A stretch of 64,000 bases of DNA, taken from positions 124,001 to 188,000 of the forward strand of contig NZ_JBHSRI010000038.1 of the NCBI RefSeq assembly GCF_042658845.1, in the 5' to 3' direction. This DNA comes from Paenisporosarcina macmurdoensis (GTDB lineage: Bacteria; Bacillota; Bacilli; Bacillales_A; Planococcaceae). How positions within the stretch are numbered: position 1 is the stretch's first letter; every line of letters starts with the position of its first letter. A program made the translations under genes and the position numbers. Of this stretch, positions 60,750-64,000 are shown piece by piece. The notes below the pieces were generated by a model. It made no database searches, was not told the DNA's origin, and worked only from the letters and a program-made list of their open reading frames with translations.

Positions 60750-61718
60750 ATGGAATTAGGAGGCATTCATCACGTATCTGCTATAACAGCGAATGCTGAA
60801 AAAAACTTTGATTTCTTTACCCGTATATTAGGTTTGAGACTGGTTAAAAAAAGTGTGAACCAAGATAATACATCTTCGTATCACTTATTTTATGGTGATG
60901 CGGTAGGTACCCCTGGAACGGATATGACTTATTTTGATATCCCACATGCTGCGAAGACGGTACCTGGAGCATCAAGTATCAGTAATACAGCTTTTCGTGT
61001 GAAAAGTGAAGCTGCTTTAACCTATTGGAAAGAACGCTTTACCCAACATCACGTTCAATTTGAAGATGTGATTGAACGTTTCGGTAGAAAAACGATGTAT
61101 TTTGAAGACTTTGAAGGATCTCGTCTTATGCTAGTCGTTGATGATGGCAAAGGCGTTCCAAATGGTATCCCTTGGACGAAATCTGGTGTTCCAGAAGAAT
61201 TTGCAGTGGTTGGTTTAGGTCATGTCACGTTAACCGTGCGCAAAGCACAACAGACGCAACTAGTTCTTACTGAAGTATTGGGCTTCAAAAAAGTCGGTTC
61301 ATATCCTTCCCTTATGACAGCAATGCCTGATATCACTGTTTATTCTACAGGTGAAGGCGGTCCAGCATCTGAAGTGCATATTGAAGAACGACCGGATTTA
61401 GCTTTGGAAAGACCGGGTCGTGGAAGTGTTCATCATGTCGCATTTCGTGTGAAAACGTTTGAGGACTATGACAAGTGGGAAGAATTATTACGCGCAAGAG
61501 GATTCATGACTTCTGGTAAAGTCGACCGCTATTACTTCAAATCAATTTATTTCCGTGAACCGAATGGGATTTTGTATGAACTTGCCACTGATGAGCCAGG
61601 ATTTGCAACAGATGAATCGATGGAGGCGTTAGGTGAAACTTTAGCGTTGCCACCGTTTTTAGAACCGCGTCGGGAACAGATTGAAGCTTCACTTCGTCCT
61701 TTAACATTTAAAGAGTAA
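60750..61718 (+). CDS. mhqO: Ring-cleaving dioxygenase, MhqO/MhqA type
   Basis: A 322-residue double-VOC iron dioxygenase: GGIHHVSAITANAEKNFDFF (His ligand), DMTYFDIPHAA, GLGHVTLTV in the second half, RGSVHHVAFRV and REPNGILYELATDEPGF (metal Glu). MhqA, MhqE and MhqO of B. subtilis belong to this group and act on hydroquinones under MhqR control. A perfect MhqR box lies directly upstream. Which paralogue it equals cannot be told. Confidence 0.9.
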   Translation: MELGGIHHVSAITANAEKNFDFFTRILGLRLVKKSVNQDNTSSYHLFYGDAVGTPGTDMTYFDIPHAAKTVPGASSISNTAFRVKSEAALTYWKERFTQHHVQFEDVIERFGRKTMYFEDFEGSRLMLVVDDGKGVPNGIPWTKSGVPEEFAVVGLGHVTLTVRKAQQTQLVLTEVLGFKKVGSYPSLMTAMPDITVYSTGEGGPASEVHIEERPDLALERPGRGSVHHVAFRVKTFEDYDKWEELLRARGFMTSGKVDRYYFKSIYFREPNGILYELATDEPGFATDESMEALGETLALPPFLEPRREQIEASLRPLTFKE

Positions 61719-61752
61719 GATATGCTAAACTGTCAAAAAGGAGTGGTGAAAA

Positions 61753-62034
61753 ATGGAATTTCAGTATAAAGAAATGGGACATGACGCTTATGCATTTGTG
61801 CATGAAAAAGATGGTCAAACTTTAGGGGAAATCACATGGACATTGCTAGGAGATGTAATGGTGATGGATCATACTTACGTTTCTCCGGCACTTCGAGGTA
61901 ATGGGGTAGCTAAGCAACTACTTGATCGTTCAGCACAATTTGCTCGTGAAAAAAGTTTTAAAATGGAAGCTGTTTGTTCGTATGTTGTAACTGCATTTAA
62001 TGAATCTGACGAATATGAAGACCTTAAAGCATAA
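61753..62034 (+). CDS. Small GNAT-like acetyltransferase (YjdJ type)
   Basis: A 93-residue one-domain protein: GEITWTLLGDVMVMDHTYVSPALRGNGVAKQLLD carries the G-N-G-V-A acetyl-CoA loop, and VCSYVVTAFNES ends the fold. These short GNAT-like proteins (human NATD1, bacterial YjdJ/YidJ) have no defined substrate. Thirty-four bases after mhqO, so probably co-transcribed and possibly part of the MhqR response. Confidence 0.85.
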   Translation: MEFQYKEMGHDAYAFVHEKDGQTLGEITWTLLGDVMVMDHTYVSPALRGNGVAKQLLDRSAQFAREKSFKMEAVCSYVVTAFNESDEYEDLKA

Positions 62035-62036
62035 TA

Positions 62037-62079
62037 AAAAAGGCAATCCGCTAATTGTTGTTAGTGGTTTGCCTTTTAT
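62037..62079 (+). terminator. Terminator after the mhqO operon
   Basis: AAAAAGGCAATCCGCTAA pairs with TTAGTGGTTTGCCTTTT with small mismatches, T-run follows. Confidence 0.85.
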
Positions 62080-62105
62080 GTATACTTCGTCATATTTTTC
62101 ATCCC

Positions 62106-62204
62106 TCACATTTGGGTAAATATAAATAAAAATCCTGTTAGAACAGAAGCTCCTACCATCGTATACATAAAATCTGATTGGCTAAATACTATTTTCTTTT
62201 CCAT
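62106..62204 (-). CDS. Predicted 32-residue membrane peptide
   Basis: MEKKIVFSQSDFMYTMVGA followed by a hydrophobic stretch VLTGFLFIFTQM. AGAGGAG lies ten bases upstream and a sigmaB-type promoter at 62243-62267 reads into it, which together argue for a real gene. No family recognised; possibly a small stress-induced membrane protein. Confidence 0.45.
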   Translation of the reverse strand: MEKKIVFSQSDFMYTMVGASVLTGFLFIFTQM

Positions 62205-62242
62205 CTTTCATCTACTCCTCTCAAATTGGTGTTACTAAATAT

Positions 62243-62267
62243 GTACCCCTAGTAATAAAAATTAAAC
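62243..62267 (-). promoter_or_regulatory. SigmaB-type promoter (leftward)
   Basis: On the minus strand GTTTAA (62267-62262), 13 bases, GGGTAC (62248-62243). Confidence 0.55.
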
Positions 62268-62269
62268 AG

Positions 62270-62295
62270 GTTTATTCATATTTTATGAAGGGAAT
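62270..62295 (+). promoter_or_regulatory. SigmaB-type promoter of the DUF4064 gene (rightward)
   Basis: GTTTAT (62270-62275), 14 bases, GGGAAT (62290-62295). It is back to back with the leftward promoter, the two -35 elements being two bases apart. Confidence 0.6.
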
Positions 62296-62366
62296 GTAAT
62301 AATATGAAACCAAGTTTAGTTTTGTTTCGTAAGTAGTATAGAAGATAAATAGAAGAGGTGAATGTA

Positions 62367-62870
62367 TTGAGTAGAGCTGGAGAAGTTGCTTTAGGAATTA
62401 TTGGTACCATATTAAATGCACTCTTGTTAGTATTCGTTACACTTGCTGTTGTTGGTGCATCTAATGCAGATACAGCTGAGTTAAAACAATTCGTTGAAGA
62501 AGAAATGATGATGACAGACCCTGCAATGACTCCTGATGATATCGCGATGTTTAATGAAGCGTTCGATGTAGGGCTAGATGTATTTGGCGTTGTTGGCTGG
62601 GTAATCGTAGTAACTTTACTAATCAGTGTGATATTGAGTATTATTGGCGTCATTAAAGTATCGAAAAACAAGAGTCCGAAAGCAGCGGGAGTTTTATTTA
62701 TCTTTGCAGGCTTGTTATCGGGAATATTATTACTAGCTCCAATTTTATTCTATATTGCTGCTATTATGTGTTTCGTGCGCAAAACACCAGTACAACATGA
62801 ACAAGATCCATATTATAACGATGATGTGAAACAAACGGACCAAACGGACCAAACTTTTAGACCATTATAA
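62367..62870 (+). CDS. DUF4064 family membrane protein
   Basis: A 167-residue protein: SRAGEVALGIIGTILNALLLVFVTLAVV (helix 1), an acidic extracellular loop, two further helices (VFGVVGWVIVVTLLISVILSIIGVI and PKAAGVLFIFAGLLSGILLLAPILFYIAAIM, each one helix region) and a hydrophilic tail with QTDQTDQT. Function unknown. TTG 62367 is used (GAGGTG six to seven bases upstream); GTG 62358 overlaps that site. A sigmaB-type promoter precedes it. Confidence 0.8.
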   Translation: MSRAGEVALGIIGTILNALLLVFVTLAVVGASNADTAELKQFVEEEMMMTDPAMTPDDIAMFNEAFDVGLDVFGVVGWVIVVTLLISVILSIIGVIKVSKNKSPKAAGVLFIFAGLLSGILLLAPILFYIAAIMCFVRKTPVQHEQDPYYNDDVKQTDQTDQTFRPL

Positions 62871-62912
62871 AAAAACACCTGTTAACAATTTAATTGTTAA
62901 CAGGTGTTTTTA
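62870..62912. terminator. Bidirectional terminator
   Basis: AAAACACCTGTTAACAA pairs perfectly with TTGTTAACAGGTGTTTT. Confidence 0.93.
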
Positions 62913-63384
62913 GATAGTACACATATTTAGCTGTAGAAAGAGGATGACCTTCAAAATATTCATCGAATTCTTCGATACATGTGAAATTATTACGTTCATA
63001 AAACGCTCGACCTTTTTGATTTTCACTTTCGACATAAACCAGTAATTGATTTGCATCAGAAATGTTTTTTAATCCCTCACTCAACAACTTTTTGCCATAT
63101 CCTAAATGTTGATGAGATGGCAACAAATAAATAGCTGTAAGTTCTGAATCGCCGTCTTCATCGACGCGTGTAAAATTGGCAAAGCCAACAATATGATCTT
63201 CATGGAGAGCGACATAGACGGCCGTTTTTTCTAAACGTTTCATCATCATGGCACTGGAATAAGAACGTTCAATAAATAATTCTTGAATAGTAGCTGGAAT
63301 AATTCCTTCGTATGTATCATTCCAAGTTATTTTGGCGATTTGCTGTACCGCAGCAATATCGTCGTGTTTCATCGCTCGTATCAA
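62890..63384 (-). CDS. GNAT family N-acetyltransferase
   Basis: A 164-residue GNAT: IRAMKHDDIAAVQQIAKITW, LTAIYLLPSHQHLGYGKKLL (acetyl-CoA loop) and NQKGRAFYERNNFTCIEEF. Related to PaiA-like and general GNATs of unknown substrate. The start is TTG 63384, six bases after GAGGTGAG. The C-terminal codons overlap the terminator stem. Divergent from the ElaA gene. Confidence 0.88.
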   Translation of the reverse strand: MIRAMKHDDIAAVQQIAKITWNDTYEGIIPATIQELFIERSYSSAMMMKRLEKTAVYVALHEDHIVGFANFTRVDEDGDSELTAIYLLPSHQHLGYGKKLLSEGLKNISDANQLLVYVESENQKGRAFYERNNFTCIEEFDEYFEGHPLSTAKYVYYLKTPVNN

Positions 63385-63478
63385 ATCATCTCACCTCAAA
63401 ATTCTTTCCGTCATCATACCAAATATTTCGCTTGTATGCTACACATGTGGAATAATATCTATAAAAGGAGTGAAAAAG

Positions 63479-63922
63479 ATGTGGATTATCAAATCTTTTA
63501 AAGAATTATCAACCACTGAACTTTATACATATTTACAATTGCGAGTAAATGTTTTTATAGTCGAACAAGCGTGTCCGTATCCTGAACTAGATGGATACGA
63601 CTTAGACTCGTATCATTTATCATTTAAAGAAGACGGAGAAGTTCTTGCATACGCACGAATTCTTCCTGCAGGTATTAAATATGAAAACATTTCGATTGGT
63701 CGAGTAATTGTAAACCAAAAATCTAGAGGACAAGGGCTGGCCAAACAATTAATGCAACAAGCAATTGCATTTAGTCAAGAAAAATGGCCGAATGCGAATA
63801 TCCAGCTTCAAGCCCAATCACACCTCAAACATTTTTATGGTTCGTTCGGTTTTAAAGAGATGTCTGAAGAATATGATGAAGATGGAATCCCGCATGTAGA
63901 CATGCTCAAGAAAGATAATTAA
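63479..63922 (+). CDS. ElaA-type GNAT acetyltransferase
   Basis: A 147-residue GNAT of the ElaA group: KSFKELSTTELYTYLQLRVNVFIVEQACPYPELDGYDLD is the hallmark N-terminal region (shown in pieces below the limit: LYTYLQLRVNVFIVEQ, CPYPELDGYD), then IGRVIVNQKSRGQGLAKQLM and HFYGSFGFK. Substrate unknown. AAAGGAGTG precedes ATG. Last gene in the window; the remaining 78 bases show nothing. Confidence 0.9.
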   Translation: MWIIKSFKELSTTELYTYLQLRVNVFIVEQACPYPELDGYDLDSYHLSFKEDGEVLAYARILPAGIKYENISIGRVIVNQKSRGQGLAKQLMQQAIAFSQEKWPNANIQLQAQSHLKHFYGSFGFKEMSEEYDEDGIPHVDMLKKDN

Positions 63923-64000
63923 TTTGTAATCAATTTGTCACAATAATTAAGTGTTGAAACTAGAAATATAGGGTATCCATACTATAACAAAAGAAATATG

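Noticed and set aside
1..64000. tRNA, rRNA, insertion sequence or prophage genes
   Set aside because: No cloverleaf with conserved TTCGAATC arm, rRNA signature, transposase or phage structural gene was seen on either strand.

Overview
The window looks like chromosomal DNA of a low-GC Gram-positive bacterium of the order Bacillales, most likely Planococcaceae or close relatives. The support is close resemblance to Bacillus-type genes (niaP, amhX, vmlR, mhqO/azoR, ppaC, cvfB, mntR), strong AGGAGG-like ribosome sites, sigmaB- and ECF-like promoters, a Gram-positive sortase with its substrate, and Bacillales-type dispersed intergenic repeats. No rRNA, tRNA, prophage, transposase or CRISPR array was seen. 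The genus cannot be fixed from sequence alone.

Layout. 1-9.1 kb: repeat-rich left end, lipoprotein, YflT stress protein, PAP2 phosphatase, a cysteine-free uracil-DNA glycosylase, zinc importer ZupT, niacin transporter NiaP, a 1.2-kb repeat island, VOC and FlaR-like genes. 9.1-17 kb: an envelope block on the minus strand (class F-type sortase, its MPKTG surface substrate, anti-sigma factor, ECF-type sigma factor), then a plus-strand operon for a Tat-exported GMC/gluconate-dehydrogenase-type enzyme with its own TatA and TatC. 17-25.9 kb: acetyltransferase, MmcQ protein, a VmlR-type ABC-F antibiotic-protection gene behind an attenuator leader, an osmoprotectant ABC transporter, SGNH hydrolase, MazG-like and alkyladenine glycosylase genes, and general stress protein 18. 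25.9-33.2 kb: DUF2254 membrane protein, AmhX amidohydrolase, UppP, two tandem copies of a structured repeat, arsRBC. 33-48 kb: acetyltransferases, hmp/nsrR, ppaC, FrnE-like DsbA, azoreductase, LD-carboxypeptidase, GGDEF-EAL protein, YceI/HxlR, murB and a frameshifted cation/proton antiporter. 48-64 kb: second repeat island, penicillin acylase family, paired fluoride channels, P1 peptidase, Usp, cadCA, mntR, cvfB, DUF1002, MhqO-type dioxygenase and several small stress or acetyltransferase genes.

How parts work together. Five sigmaB-type promoters (GTTTAW-N13/14-GGGWAW-like) precede yflT, the GSP18 gene, an lmo0937-type gene, a 32-codon membrane ORF and a DUF4064 gene. Three MhqR-like boxes mark a quinone/electrophile response (azoR, mhqO, yceI/hxlR). 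One conserved ECF-type promoter sits before both the sigma/anti-sigma operon and the surface-protein/sortase operon, predicting that the sigma factor controls itself and that operon.

Most notable: (1) six copies, some degenerate, of a ~230-bp element whose helices are kept by compensatory changes and which I cannot assign to a known RNA class; (2) a complete three-state attenuator with an 11-residue leader peptide before vmlR; (3) the sigma-controlled surface system, whose substrate carries two copies of a domain with four histidines repeated at exactly 184 residues; (4) arrays of short motifs with an exact 21-bp period at four places.
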